DNA of 64,000 nucleotides from Streptomyces sp. ML-6 (GCF_030116705.1 NZ_JAOTIK010000001.1:4926501-4990500); one strand, 5' to 3'; counted from the stretch's first letter, positions 24,967-34,074 are shown. Program-made: numbers and translations. Notes: generated from the sequence alone by a model not told the origin.

Positions 24967-25849
24967 CGAGCACGATCCCGGCCCAGCCGAGCGCGGGCAG
25001 GTGCTCGCCCACGACCAGGACCGCGAGCACGGCGGCCACGGCCGGCTCCAGCAGGGACAGGGTCGTCGCGGTGCTGACCGGGATGCGGGCCAGGCCGAAG
25101 CCGAACAGGACGTACCCGGTGAACATCGGCACCAGCGCCATGTAGAGGCCGACACCCGCGTTCGTCCAGGAGGCGAGCAGCGGCGCGCCGGTGACCAGCA
25201 GGACCGGTACGAGCATCAGCCCGCCCAGCCCGAACACCGCGCCCATGGCCGCGCGGGAGGCGATGCCGCGTGCGATGAGGTGGTGCGCCGCCCACGCGTA
25301 CACGGCGTACGTCGCGCCCGCGACCAGCCCGAGCGCCACGCCGACGACGGTCCGCCCGGCGGAGCCCGTACCGCTTCCCACACCGGCCCCCGCGGCCTCG
25401 GCCGCACACAGCAGCACGGTGCCGGTCAGGCCCAGCGCGGCACCGGCCGTCCAGCGCCGGGACAGGCTCCGCCGGTCGGCGACCCGTTCCAGCAGGGCGG
25501 ACGCCAGTGGGGCCGAGCCGATGGAGACGACCGTCCCCACCGCGACCCCGGCCAGCCGCATCGAGGTGTAGAACGCCAGCGGGTACAGGGCCACGCCCGC
25601 CCCTCCGAGGAGCACCGTCCGCCACCGCGCCGCCAGTGCCGCGCGGTCCCGCACGATGCGGCGCCCGGCCAGCAGGGCCTGGAGCAGTCCGCCCGCGCCC
25701 ATCGCCGCCGCGCCGATCGCCAGCGGCCCCACCTGCGGTGCCAGGGTCGCGGCGGTGCCCGTGGTGCCCCAGAGCACCGAGGCGAGCAGCACGGCGAGCA
25801 CGCCCGCGCCCGCCCCGGCGGCGGTGTGCCCGTCGGCCGGCCGGGTCAC
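24809..25849 (-). CDS. EamA/DMT family transporter
   Basis: A 346-residue permease with ten hydrophobic segments in two EamA repeats (AVLLASVLWGTTGTAATLAP in the first; VVGVALGLVAGATYAVYAWA in the second, with AALLEPAVAAVLAV-like end). These proteins export amino acids or metabolites. The GTG start at 25849 overlaps the stop of the upstream TetR gene by 4 bp, so the two are translationally coupled and the regulator probably controls the pair. The C-terminal 45 residues are Pro/Arg-rich and overlap the convergent hydrolase gene. A fragment of a similar gene lies at 22508. Confidence 0.88.
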   Translation of the reverse strand: MTRPADGHTAAGAGAGVLAVLLASVLWGTTGTAATLAPQVGPLAIGAAAMGAGGLLQALLAGRRIVRDRAALAARWRTVLLGGAGVALYPLAFYTSMRLAGVAVGTVVSIGSAPLASALLERVADRRSLSRRWTAGAALGLTGTVLLCAAEAAGAGVGSGTGSAGRTVVGVALGLVAGATYAVYAWAAHHLIARGIASRAAMGAVFGLGGLMLVPVLLVTGAPLLASWTNAGVGLYMALVPMFTGYVLFGFGLARIPVSTATTLSLLEPAVAAVLAVLVVGEHLPALGWAGIVLVIACLGVLTTPSRPLRRPRAGRRAGPLPPEPAPAPASVPSPGRGRRAPRGRS

Positions 25850-26502
25850 AGCCCGTCCACCAGGGACTCCGCCAGGGCGCGGGCGCGCCGCATACGGGTG
25901 CCGTCGCCCTCCAGGCCCGCCCGCACGATGGCCCCTTCGAGCAGGAACGCCAGGTGTTCGGCGACATCCCGGACCTTCTCGTCGAGCGCTTCCCCGTCCG
26001 GGGCCCTCTCGTCGCGATCGGACGGCTCCCGGTCGGACAGCAGCTCCCGGAGGTGGGTGACGAGCAGGCCCTCGACCTCCTCCTTGTGCCGGCGCACCAC
26101 GGCCCGGCCCTCGTGCCCGGTGGGCAGTTCGGCGGCGGCGTTGAGCAGGCCGCAGCCGCGGAAGCCGTGCTCGTAGGCGAGGCCCGCGTGGTCGGCGTAG
26201 GCGTCGAAGACGGCCAGTACGGCGTCCCGGGGGGTCCGGGCGTCGGCCAGCCGCCGCCGGTAGAGGCCGAGCCACTCGTCGTGCCGGGCGCCGAGGTAGG
26301 CGGTCACGAGGTCGGCCTTGGAGGCGAAGTTGTTGTAGAGGCTCATCTTCGCCACACCGGCCTCGGCGGTGATGGTGTCGATCCCCGTGGCCGCGACGCC
26401 GTCGGCGTAGAACCGGCGCGCGGCGGCTTCGAGGATGCGTCCCCGCGCGGGCCCCCCACGTCGCTTCACCGGCGGCTTTCCGGCGGACCCGGCCTCGGTC
26501 AT
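25846..26502 (-). CDS. TetR family regulator, operon with EamA transporter
   Basis: A 218-residue TetR protein; HTH at about residues 18-65 (GRILEAAARRFYADGVAATG, IDTITAEAGVAKMSLYNNFA, SKADLVTAYL). It shares a 4-bp stop/start overlap with the EamA gene downstream. A perfect 7-bp inverted repeat GGTAGAC-CA-GTCTACC lies 22 bp upstream of its start and is the obvious autoregulatory operator. The ligand, and thus the transported substrate, is unknown. Confidence 0.88.
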   Translation of the reverse strand: MTEAGSAGKPPVKRRGGPARGRILEAAARRFYADGVAATGIDTITAEAGVAKMSLYNNFASKADLVTAYLGARHDEWLGLYRRRLADARTPRDAVLAVFDAYADHAGLAYEHGFRGCGLLNAAAELPTGHEGRAVVRRHKEEVEGLLVTHLRELLSDREPSDRDERAPDGEALDEKVRDVAEHLAFLLEGAIVRAGLEGDGTRMRRARALAESLVDGL

Positions 26503-26523
26503 GGCTGCCCCTCTCCCTAATTG

Positions 26524-26539
26524 GGTAGACCAGTCTACC
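26524..26539. promoter_or_regulatory. TetR operator upstream of TetR-EamA operon
   Basis: GGTAGAC-CA-GTCTACC: perfect 7-bp arms with 2-bp centre, embedded in AT-richer sequence (TTGGGTAGAC ... CTACCTAATC) that should contain the promoter. Confidence 0.75.
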
Positions 26540-26664
26540 TAATCATGTGGGCATGCGCCTTCCTGGGCGGTGGGGGGAGAGGGGGCCGTCGTTCCGGAGG
26601 GGTGGGGCCGTGCGCGGCGGATGCCGCCCGGCCGTCGCGCGGGGCGGCATCCGCCGCACCCGGT

Positions 26665-27342
26665 CTAGGGTTCCGGGACCAGGGACCAGAAGCGGTCGAC
26701 GATGTCCTCGATGTAGCGCCGCCCGTCCTCGCCGGAGGCGCTGGCGCCGCCGGCCCGGCTGAGCGTGGCCGCCATGAGGCCCTGGTACTCCTGGTGCATG
26801 GTGCGCAGGGGGTCCTGGAGGCTGCGGCGGTCCGCGGAGACGAGACGGGCGATGGAGCGGATGTGGGCCTGCCAGCGGGTGGAGACGGCCTCGGTGAGGA
26901 GCTGGGCGAGCTCCTCCTCGCGGCCGGTGATGGCGATGAAGTCCCGCGGCGGGAGGTTGAAGAGGGCGCCCAGTTCGGCGGAGTGCCGCTTGTCGCCGGT
27001 CCAGACGCCGGTCTCCTCCATGTGGCGGTAGGCGTCCAGGGGGAGACCGGTGGCGCGGGCGACGTCCTCGGCGGCGAGCCCGCGGGCCATCCGGTGCTCG
27101 CGCAAGGTGTGGGGGGTGCCCATGAGTTCGCCGGGGGTGCACCACAAGGCGGCGGCCAGGGCGGCGACTTCACCGTCGGCCGGCAGAGCGGTGCCGCGTT
27201 CCCATGCGGTGATGTGGTCGGGGGTTATGTGGGTCATTCCGTATGAGGCGCGCATGCCGTAAGCGACGTGACCGGGTGCCATCCCGAGTTTCTCGCGCAG
27301 GATGCGGGCGGCGCGCGCGTTGAAGGGGAGTGGTGGATGCAC
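26665..27342 (-). CDS. XRE-type helix-turn-helix regulator
   Basis: A 225-residue cytoplasmic protein with two Cro/C1-like HTH units near the N-terminus. One covers about residues 8-72 (ARILREKLGMAPGHVAYGMR, HITPDHITAWERGTALPAD). A second, weaker unit covers about 76-125 (LREHRMARGLAAEDVARATG, LPLDAYRHMEETGVW). The rest is helical. It is divergent from the purine permease with 284 bp between, the usual place of a local regulator. Whether it controls the permease is an inference. Confidence 0.82.
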   Translation of the reverse strand: MHPPLPFNARAARILREKLGMAPGHVAYGMRASYGMTHITPDHITAWERGTALPADGEVAALAAALWCTPGELMGTPHTLREHRMARGLAAEDVARATGLPLDAYRHMEETGVWTGDKRHSAELGALFNLPPRDFIAITGREEELAQLLTEAVSTRWQAHIRSIARLVSADRRSLQDPLRTMHQEYQGLMAATLSRAGGASASGEDGRRYIEDIVDRFWSLVPEP

Positions 27343-27486
27343 GCGCCGAGACTAAAGAGTTACCCCTGGTCAATTCCAGAGGGTGCTTTCGCTTTCTTCC
27401 TATTTTTGTGGGACAGGTCGCCCGGCTTTTTGCAGGAACTGGTACGGGGGGTGTGGGCGAGTCAACTGGAGAAAGCTGCAAACACC

Positions 27487-27514
27487 TTGAGGTCGAATAG
27501 TCGCCGCGTATGAT
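27487..27514 (+). promoter_or_regulatory. Candidate promoter of the purine permease
   Basis: TTGAGG (27487-27492), 16-bp spacer, TATGAT (27509-27514): close to the vegetative consensus. Transcription would start near 27521, leaving a leader of about 105 nt before the ATG at 27627. Confidence 0.6.
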
Positions 27515-27521
27515 CCGCTCG

Positions 27522-27576
27522 CATGACGCCGCAAGTGTGTTCGCACCACCGACTGCCACGCGCTCCCGGCGTCATG
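27522..27576 (+). promoter_or_regulatory. Long-loop hairpin in permease leader followed by pyrimidine tract
   Basis: CATGACGCCG (27522-27531) pairs perfectly with CGGCGTCATG (27567-27576), enclosing 35 nt. It is followed by ACGACTTTTCCCCTTTTTCC. The position at the predicted 5' end of the mRNA and the T-rich tail look like an attenuator. No known riboswitch class is recognised; the conserved core of the purine riboswitch is not seen. Confidence 0.45.
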
Positions 27577-27626
27577 ACGACTTTTCCCCTTTTTCCCCCT
27601 CCCCAGCAGGTCCAGGAGACGCAGTC

Positions 27627-29072
27627 ATGAAGACCAGCGCGACAGACCCGGTGCGCGAGCCGGCAGCCGCACCGGGCGGCCCGCTCGACCGGTTCTTCCG
27701 AATAAGTGAACGTGGTTCGACGTACGGGCGTGAAATACGTGGCGGGCTCGCCACATTCTTCACCATGGCGTACATTCTCGTGCTCAACCCGATCATTCTC
27801 GGCAGTACCGAGGACAAGTTCGGCGAACAACTGGATGCCGCCCAACTGGCCACTGCGACAACACTAGTTGCTGCGGTGATGACCGTGATCATGGGTGTGG
27901 CCGGTAACCTGCCGCTCGCCCTGGCCGCGGGTCTGGGCCTGAATGCCGTCGTCGCGTTCCAGATCGCTCCTCTGATGAGCTGGGACGACGCGATGGGCCT
28001 CATCGTGCTCGAAGGTCTGCTGATCTGCGTCCTGGTGATGACCGGTCTGCGCGAGGCCGTCATGCACGCCATCCCGCAGCCGCTCAAGCAGGCCATCAGC
28101 GTCGGCATCGGTCTGTTCATCGCCTTCATCGGCTTCGTGGACTCCGGGTTCGTCACCCGCGTCCCGGACGCCGCGAACTCCACCGTGCCCGTCCAGCTCG
28201 GCACGGGCACCCTGACCGGCTGGCCCATGCTGGTCTTCTGCCTCGGCGTGCTGGTGACGATCGTCCTCCTGGCCCGCAAGGTGAAGGGCGCCATCCTCAT
28301 CAGCATCGTCCTGATGACCGTCCTCTCCGTCATCATCGACGCGGTCGCCGACGTCAAGACCTGGGGGCTGACCGAGCCCGCGCTGCCCGACAAGCCCATC
28401 GCCGCCCCCGACTTCGGGCTCCTGGGCGACTTCGACCTGTTCGGCTCGTTCGCCCACGTCAGCGTGCTGACCGTCATCCTGCTGATCTTCACCCTCATCC
28501 TGTCGGACTTCTTCGACACGATGGGCACCATCGTCGGCGTCACCGCCGAGGCGGGCCTCCTCGACGAGCGCGGCCAGGTCCCCGGCCTGGGCCGGGTCCT
28601 GCTCATCGACGGCGCGGCCGCCGTCGCGGGCGGTGCCGCCTCCGCCTCGTCCGCCACCACCTACATCGAGTCCGCGGCGGGCGTCGGCGAGGGTGCGCGC
28701 ACCGGTTTCGCCAACCTCGTCACCGGCGGTCTGTTCGCCCTCGCCCTCTTCTTCACCCCGGTCCTGACGATCGTGCCCCTCCAGGCCGCGTCCCCCGCCC
28801 TCGTCGCGGTCGGGTTCCTGATGATGACCCAGGTCAAGCACATCGACTGGGACCGGTACGAGCTCGCCGTCCCCGCCTTCCTGACCATCGCCGTCATGCC
28901 GCTCACGTACTCCATCACCAACGGCATCGGCGCGGGCTTCGTCTCGTACGTGGTCATCAAGGCGTGCCTGGGCAAGGCCCGCGAGGTGCACTGGCTGCTC
29001 TGGGGCACCGCGGCGCTCTTCCTGGTCTACTTCGGCATCGACCCGCTGGAGCAGCTGCTCGGCATCAAGTAA
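27627..29072 (+). CDS. NCS2 family purine permease (AzgA-like)
   Basis: A 481-residue membrane transporter for hypoxanthine/guanine/adenine with proton symport. It has the AzgA signatures: the N-terminal REIRGGLATFFTMAYILVLN (about residues 38-57), NLPLALAAGLGLNAVVAFQI, the helix-10 region LILSDFFDTMGTIVGVTAEA, and AASASSATTYIESAAGVGEG. About 13 hydrophobic segments are present. It has its own promoter and a structured leader. It supplies bases for the salvage pathway encoded on both sides, but its upstream region lacks the CTACGCGCGTAG palindrome. Confidence 0.93.
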   Translation: MKTSATDPVREPAAAPGGPLDRFFRISERGSTYGREIRGGLATFFTMAYILVLNPIILGSTEDKFGEQLDAAQLATATTLVAAVMTVIMGVAGNLPLALAAGLGLNAVVAFQIAPLMSWDDAMGLIVLEGLLICVLVMTGLREAVMHAIPQPLKQAISVGIGLFIAFIGFVDSGFVTRVPDAANSTVPVQLGTGTLTGWPMLVFCLGVLVTIVLLARKVKGAILISIVLMTVLSVIIDAVADVKTWGLTEPALPDKPIAAPDFGLLGDFDLFGSFAHVSVLTVILLIFTLILSDFFDTMGTIVGVTAEAGLLDERGQVPGLGRVLLIDGAAAVAGGAASASSATTYIESAAGVGEGARTGFANLVTGGLFALALFFTPVLTIVPLQAASPALVAVGFLMMTQVKHIDWDRYELAVPAFLTIAVMPLTYSITNGIGAGFVSYVVIKACLGKAREVHWLLWGTAALFLVYFGIDPLEQLLGIK

Positions 29073-29156
29073 CCCCGCACGGACGCCCGTACGGGCCTCC
29101 CGCGAGGAGACCTCCTGCACGGATCTCCCGTACGGAGACCTCCCGCACGGACGGAC

Positions 29157-29207
29157 ACGCGCCACCGGGGCGGTCCCGACTCCCGTCGGGCCGCCCCGGT
29201 GGCGCGT
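29157..29207. terminator. Bidirectional hairpin between permease and mutase genes
   Basis: A 17-bp perfect stem (ACGCGCCACCGGGGCGG and complement) with a 17-base loop that itself contains a short CCCGAC/GTCGGG stem. It separates two convergent genes. Confidence 0.85.
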
Positions 29208-29217
29208 CGCGTCGTGC

Positions 29218-30858
29218 TCAGATCCCGGCCGCGGCCGCCAGGTCGCGCTTGATCCCGGCGAGGAGTTCCGCGCCCTTCCTCCGGGCGGCCGGCAGCTCGT
29301 CCGCCGAACCGACCGGCACCACGACCTCCAGGTAGCACTTGAGCTTCGGCTCGGTGCCGCTCGGGCGGACGATCACCCGGGCGCCCTCCAGCCGGTAGCG
29401 CAGCCCGTCGGTGGGCGGCAGCTGCGCGCTGCCCCGCGCGAGGTCCTCGGCCGAGACGACGGGCAGCCCGGCGAGCGCGGCCGGCGGCTGCTCGCGCAGC
29501 CGGCGCATGGCGTCCGCGATGACCGACAGGTCCTCCACCCGGACCGACAGCTGGTCGGTGGCGTGCAGCCCGTGCGCGACCGCCAGGTCGTCGAGGAGGT
29601 CGAGGAGGGTGCGTCCCCGTTCCTTGAGCCCGGAGGCCAGTTCGGCGACCAGGAGCGCGGCCGTGATGCCGTCCTTGTCGCGCACGCCCTCCGGGTCGAC
29701 GCAGTAGCCGAGCGCCTCCTCGTACCCGTACCGCAGACCCTCCACGCGGGCGATCCACTTGAAGCCGGTCAGCGTCTCCTCGTGGCCGAGGCCCGCCTTC
29801 GCGGCGATCCGGCCGAGCAGCGAGGACGACACGATCGACTCGGCGAACACCCCGCTCGCGCCGCGGTCCACCAGGTGCGCGGCGAGCAGCGCGCCGACCT
29901 CGTCGCCGCGCAGCATCCGCCAGCCGCCGTCGGCCGCGGGGTCCGGGACGGCGACGGCGCAGCGGTCGGCGTCCGGGTCGTTGGCGATGACGATGTCGGG
30001 GTTCTCGCGGCGGGCGGTCGCGAAGGCGAGGTCCATCGCGCCGGGCTCCTCCGGGTTGGGGAACGCGACGGTCGGGAACGCCGGATCGGGCTCGGCCTGT
30101 TCGGCGACGAGCACCGGGGCGGGGAAGCCCGCCCGCTCGAAGGCCGCCGTCAGCACGGACGTACCGACTCCGTGCATCGCCGTGTACACGACCCGGGCGG
30201 TGCGCGGCGAGCCGGCCGCGAGCACGGCGTCCGTACGGGCCAGATAGGCGTCCAGCACCTCCTCGCCGAGGATCTCCCAGCCGTCGTCGGGGCGGGCCGC
30301 ACCGTCGAGCGGGCCGACCGCGGCGATCTCGGCGGCGATCTCGCCGTCCGCCGGCGGGACGATCTGCGAACCGTCGCCGAGGTAGACCTTGTAGCCGTTG
30401 TCGCGCGGCGGGTTGTGGCTGGCGGTCACCTCGACCCCGGCCACGGCGCCCAGGTGCCTTATGGCATACGCGAGCACGGGGGTGGGCAGCGGGCGGGGCA
30501 GGACCGCCGCGCGCAGGCCCGCGCCGGTCATCACGGCCGCGGTGTCCCGGGCGAAGTCGGCGGACTTGTAGCGGGCGTCGTAGCCGATGACGACGAGCCC
30601 GCCGTCCTGCCCCCGCGCCCTCAGGTACGCGGCGAGGCCGGCCGCGGCGCGGATGACGACGGCGCGGTTCATCCGCATCGGCCCGGCGCCCAGTTCGCCG
30701 CGGAGCCCGGCCGTGCCGAACTGCAGCGTGCCGGCGAACCGCGCGCCGAGCTCGTCGAGATCCCCGGATTCGAGGAGCGCGGCGAGCTCCTCACGGGTCT
30801 CGGGGTCGGGGTCCTCCGCGAGCCACGTCCTGGCCCGCTCGATGAGGTCCTGCTGCAC
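29218..30858 (-). CDS. Phospho-sugar mutase of the PGM2/phosphopentomutase type
   Basis: A 546-residue alpha-D-phosphohexomutase-superfamily enzyme. The phosphoserine is in VEVTASHNPPRDNGYKVY (Ser at about residue 142), the Mg site in IANDPDADRCAV, the sugar-binding loop in GYEEALGY (in place of GEESG), and the phosphate loop in RPSGTEPKLK. Such proteins are usually annotated phosphomannomutase. The GFKWIAR and EEALGY motifs and the length fit the PGM2 branch, whose members interconvert ribose 1-phosphate and ribose 5-phosphate. It lies 108 bp behind the purine nucleoside phosphorylase gene, whose product is ribose 1-phosphate. A GGACCGGC hairpin (30900-30919) sits in the spacer. Confidence 0.9.
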   Translation of the reverse strand: MQQDLIERARTWLAEDPDPETREELAALLESGDLDELGARFAGTLQFGTAGLRGELGAGPMRMNRAVVIRAAAGLAAYLRARGQDGGLVVIGYDARYKSADFARDTAAVMTGAGLRAAVLPRPLPTPVLAYAIRHLGAVAGVEVTASHNPPRDNGYKVYLGDGSQIVPPADGEIAAEIAAVGPLDGAARPDDGWEILGEEVLDAYLARTDAVLAAGSPRTARVVYTAMHGVGTSVLTAAFERAGFPAPVLVAEQAEPDPAFPTVAFPNPEEPGAMDLAFATARRENPDIVIANDPDADRCAVAVPDPAADGGWRMLRGDEVGALLAAHLVDRGASGVFAESIVSSSLLGRIAAKAGLGHEETLTGFKWIARVEGLRYGYEEALGYCVDPEGVRDKDGITAALLVAELASGLKERGRTLLDLLDDLAVAHGLHATDQLSVRVEDLSVIADAMRRLREQPPAALAGLPVVSAEDLARGSAQLPPTDGLRYRLEGARVIVRPSGTEPKLKCYLEVVVPVGSADELPAARRKGAELLAGIKRDLAAAAGI

Positions 30859-30966
30859 GGCGTCCGCCTTTCTGCGGTCTGCTTCGTGGGTGGGGGCGCG
30901 GACCGGCAGCGGCCGGTCCGGAGCCCGCCGGGTGGTCCGACCGGGTGCGGCCGCCCGACAGGCGTC

Positions 30967-31791
30967 TCAGATGCGTTCGAGGACCCGGGCCAGCAGTGCG
31001 CCCATCCGGGTCGCGGAGTCCCGCCCCGCCTGGAGCACCTCCTCGTGGTTGAGCGGCTCGCCGCTCAGCCCCGCCGCCAGGTTCGTGACCAGCGAGATGC
31101 CCAGCACCTCGGCGCCGGCCTCGCGCGCGGCGATGGCCTCCAGCACGGTGGACATGCCGACCAGGTCGCCGCCCATGACCCGGACCATGTTGATCTCGGC
31201 GGGCGTCTCGTAGTGCGGGCCGGGGAACTGCACGTACACCCCCTCTTCGAGGGTGGCGTCGACCTCCTTGCACAGCGCACGCAGCCGCGGCGAGTACAGG
31301 TCGGTCAGGTCGACGAAGTTGGCGCCGACGATCGGGGACGCGGCGGTCAGGTTGATGTGGTCGCTGATCAGCACCGGCTGACCGGGGCGCATGCCCTCGC
31401 GCAGACCGCCGCAGCCGTTCGTCAGGACGACGGTCCGGCACCCCGCGGCGACGGCGGTGCGGACCCCGTGCGCGACGGCGGCGACGCCCCGGCCCTCGTA
31501 GAAGTGCGTGCGGCCGAGGAAGACCAGCACCCGCTTCTCACCGATCCGGTACGAGCGGATCGTGCCGCCGTGCCCCTGCACGGCGGGCGCCGGGAAACCG
31601 GGCAGCTCGGTCACCGGGAACTCGGCCTCCGGGACGCCGAGCGCGTCACCGGCGGGCGCCCAGCCGGAACCCATCACGAGCGCGACGTCGTGGGTCTCGG
31701 CGCCGGTCAGCTCGCGCAGGCGGGCGGCGGCGTCGGCAGCGGCGGCGTACGGCCCGCCCTGGATGTTGTCCGGAATAACTGATGCGTTCAC
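30967..31791 (-). CDS. Purine nucleoside phosphorylase (trimeric type)
   Basis: A 274-residue enzyme splitting inosine, guanosine and the deoxy forms with phosphate into base and (deoxy)ribose 1-phosphate. Family motifs: [13 protein letters not shown] (phosphate loop), [12 protein letters not shown] (catalytic His), [27 protein letters not shown], and [15 protein letters not shown] with SLVTNLAAG (base-contact Asn). The GTG start ([10 protein letters not shown]) at 31791 is chosen; the upstream in-frame codons cross the operator. The CTACGCGCGTAG palindrome lies 25 bp upstream. It probably forms an operon with the mutase gene downstream. Confidence 0.93.
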   Translation of the reverse strand: MNASVIPDNIQGGPYAAAADAAARLRELTGAETHDVALVMGSGWAPAGDALGVPEAEFPVTELPGFPAPAVQGHGGTIRSYRIGEKRVLVFLGRTHFYEGRGVAAVAHGVRTAVAAGCRTVVLTNGCGGLREGMRPGQPVLISDHINLTAASPIVGANFVDLTDLYSPRLRALCKEVDATLEEGVYVQFPGPHYETPAEINMVRVMGGDLVGMSTVLEAIAAREAGAEVLGISLVTNLAAGLSGEPLNHEEVLQAGRDSATRMGALLARVLERI

Positions 31792-31816
31792 GCGGATGAG
31801 GGTAACCGGTGATTCC

Positions 31817-31828
31817 CTACGCGCGTAG
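31817..31828. promoter_or_regulatory. Palindromic operator CTACGCGCGTAG upstream of the phosphorylase gene
   Basis: Third copy of the perfect 12-bp palindrome, here 25 bp before the GTG start of the purine nucleoside phosphorylase gene. On that strand the flanks read GCAT before and GGAATC after. Confidence 0.8.
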
Positions 31829-31892
31829 ATGCCCATGCGCGGAGTCCGTGCGCGATCCTTCGTACGTTCGCACAAATGCGCTGGTCGAGGGG

Positions 31893-32330
31893 TCAGCAGG
31901 GGCGCTTGCGCAGTTCCATCACATAGTCGTGCGGCGCGCCCGCGGACTCCGCGGCGTCGGCGATCTCGCCGAGGTAGCGGGCGGACGGCAGCCCGCCCTC
32001 GTACCCGTTCAGCACGTACATCCAGGCCGGCTCCTCGCCGTCCAGGGTGTGCACGCGCACCCGCATCCGCCGGTAGATGTCCAGGCCGACGCCCTCCCAC
32101 CGGTCCATGGAGTCCTCGTCCATCGCCGCCAGGTCGTACAGCGCCACGAAGACCTGGGAGCGGGGGGCCTCCACCACCGTGGGGAGCGCGCCCTCCCAGC
32201 CCATCTGCTCCCCGCCGAAGGTCAGCCGCCAGCCGTTGAGCCAGCCGGTACCGCGCAGCGGGGAATGCGGTGCGCGGCGCGTCATCAGCCGCGCGTCGAG
32301 GTTGCCGGCGTACGCGGCGTAGAGCGACAT
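31893..32330 (-). CDS. Gamma-glutamylcyclotransferase-fold protein
   Basis: A 145-residue protein with a GGCT-like beta-barrel: N-terminal [13 protein letters not shown] (the usual Y-GSN substrate loop, here AGN), then [40 protein letters not shown], and [20 protein letters not shown]. Such enzymes release 5-oxoproline from gamma-glutamyl compounds. The upstream gene order links it to the phosphorylase only loosely (101 bp gap). Activity is an inference because the substrate loop deviates. Confidence 0.8.
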   Translation of the reverse strand: MSLYAAYAGNLDARLMTRRAPHSPLRGTGWLNGWRLTFGGEQMGWEGALPTVVEAPRSQVFVALYDLAAMDEDSMDRWEGVGLDIYRRMRVRVHTLDGEEPAWMYVLNGYEGGLPSARYLGEIADAAESAGAPHDYVMELRKRPC

Positions 32331-32634
32331 GGCATCGAGGGTACGGGAGGGGACGGGGGGAACGTCGGTCCCGGGCGGAAGATCCCCCGAGGGGGCCGCC
32401 CCCGCGCCCGGACCCGCCGCGCACACCGGCCGCATCCGCCCTCCCGGCCGGGTCCGCCCGCCACCGGCCCGGCCCGGCCGCGCACCCCCGGTGCCCGTAT
32501 GGAGGGCCCCGGGGCGAAGCACCTTGGCGCGTGCGGGACAATGAAGTACGTACTGCATTCCCCGGGGCCACCCCCCGGACCCCCGGCCGGGGCAGCAGAC
32601 GGCCGCGGGATGACACACGCGAGGCGGACTTTTC
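32331..32634. promoter_or_regulatory. Divergent intergenic region with candidate promoter for the quinone dehydrogenase
   Basis: A 304-bp gap between divergent genes. The only promoter-like pair I see is TTGGCG (32524-32529), 17-bp spacer, TACGTA (32547-32552), ahead of the gene at 32635. The rest is low-complexity GC-rich sequence without a gene. Confidence 0.4.
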
Positions 32635-34074
32635 GTGACCCGGATCGTGATCATCGGCGGCGGACCCGGCGGGTACGAGGCGGCATTGGTGGGCGCCCAG
32701 CTCGGTGCGGAGGTGACCGTCGTCGACTGCGACGGCCTCGGCGGCGCGTCCGTGCTCACCGACTGCGTGCCCTCGAAGACCCTGATCGCGACGGCGGAGG
32801 TGATGACCACCTTCGACTCCTCGTACGAGGAACTGGGCATCATCGTCGCGGACGACACCCCGCACGTCGAGCAGGCGGCCCGCGTGGTCGGCGTCGACCT
32901 CGGCAAGGTCAACCGGCGCGTGAAGCGCCTGGCGCTCGCCCAGTCCCACGACATCACCGCCTCGGTCACCCGGGCCGGCGCCCGGGTGCTGCGCGGGCGC
33001 GGCCGGCTGGAGGGCCTCCAGGCCGCCGACGGCTCCCGCACGGTCGTCGTGACCGCCGCGGACGGCACGGAGGAGCGGCTCACCGCCGACGCCGTGCTGA
33101 TCGCGACCGGCGGCCACCCCCGGGAGATCCCGGACGCCCTGCCCGACGGCGAGCGCATCCTGAACTGGACCCAGGTCTACGACCTCGACGAGCTGCCCGA
33201 GGAGCTCATCGTGGTCGGCTCCGGCGTGACGGGCGCCGAGTTCGCGGGCGCCTACCAGGCGCTCGGCTCGCGCGTCACGCTCGTCTCCTCCCGCGACCGC
33301 GTGCTGCCCGGCGAGGACCCGGACGCCGCCGCCGTGCTGGAGGACGTCTTCCGGCGCCGCGGCATGAACGTCATGGCCCGCTCCCGCGCCCAGGCCGCCA
33401 AGCGGGTGGGCGACCGGGTCGAGGTCACCCTCGCCGACGGCCGGGTCATCTCCGGCTCGCACTGCCTCATGGCGGTCGGCGCGATCCCGAACAGCGCGGG
33501 CATGGGCCTGGAGGAGGCCGGGGTCCGGCTCAAGGAGTCCGGCCACATCTGGACCGACAAGGTCTCCCGCACCAGCGCGCCCGGCGTCTACGCGGCCGGT
33601 GACGTCACCGGGATCTTCGCCCTCGCCTCGGTCGCCGCCATGCAGGGCCGGATCGCGATGTACCACTTCCTCGGCGACGCGGTGGCCCCGCTGGACCTGA
33701 AGACGGTCTCCTCGAACGTCTTCACCGACCCCGAGATCGCCACCGTCGGCTACACCCAGGCCGACGTCGACGCCGGCAAGATCGACGCCCGGGTCGTCAA
33801 GCTGCCGCTGCTGCGCAACCCGCGCGCCAAGATGCAGGGCATCCGCGACGGCTTCGTCAAGATCTTCTGCCGCCCCGGCACCGGCATCGTGGTCGGCGGC
33901 TGTGTCGTCGCCCCCCGGGCGAGCGAACTGATCCACCCCATCTCGATCGCGGTCGACAACAATTTGACGGTGGAACAGATCGCGAACGCCTTCACCGTTT
34001 ATCCGTCCCTGTCGGGTTCGATCGCGGAAGTCGCCAGGCAGCTGCACACCCGCAAGCGCGCGGGCGAGGCCTGA
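32635..34074 (+). CDS. NAD(P)H-quinone dehydrogenase, LpdA/dihydrolipoamide dehydrogenase-like flavoprotein
   Basis: A 479-residue FAD/NAD(P) disulfide-reductase-family protein. The FAD site is [19 protein letters not shown]; the NAD(P) site is [19 protein letters not shown]; the second FAD motif is [12 protein letters not shown]; the C-terminal dimer domain contains [20 protein letters not shown]. The redox-active CxxxxC of true lipoamide dehydrogenases is replaced by [13 protein letters not shown] with only one Cys. That matches the mycobacterial LpdA (Rv3303c)-type NAD(P)H:quinone reductase rather than a lipoyl enzyme. The GTG start is fixed by the N-terminal FAD strand. Confidence 0.9.
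   Translation: MTRIVIIGGGPGGYEAALVGAQLGAEVTVVDCDGLGGASVLTDCVPSKTLIATAEVMTTFDSSYEELGIIVADDTPHVEQAARVVGVDLGKVNRRVKRLALAQSHDITASVTRAGARVLRGRGRLEGLQAADGSRTVVVTAADGTEERLTADAVLIATGGHPREIPDALPDGERILNWTQVYDLDELPEELIVVGSGVTGAEFAGAYQALGSRVTLVSSRDRVLPGEDPDAAAVLEDVFRRRGMNVMARSRAQAAKRVGDRVEVTLADGRVISGSHCLMAVGAIPNSAGMGLEEAGVRLKESGHIWTDKVSRTSAPGVYAAGDVTGIFALASVAAMQGRIAMYHFLGDAVAPLDLKTVSSNVFTDPEIATVGYTQADVDAGKIDARVVKLPLLRNPRAKMQGIRDGFVKIFCRPGTGIVVGGCVVAPRASELIHPISIAVDNNLTVEQIANAFTVYPSLSGSIAEVARQLHTRKRAGEA

Noticed and set aside
33001..34074. Quinone dehydrogenase as lipoamide dehydrogenase of an oxo-acid complex
   Set aside because: The redox CxxxxC pair is missing and no E1/E2 genes are near.
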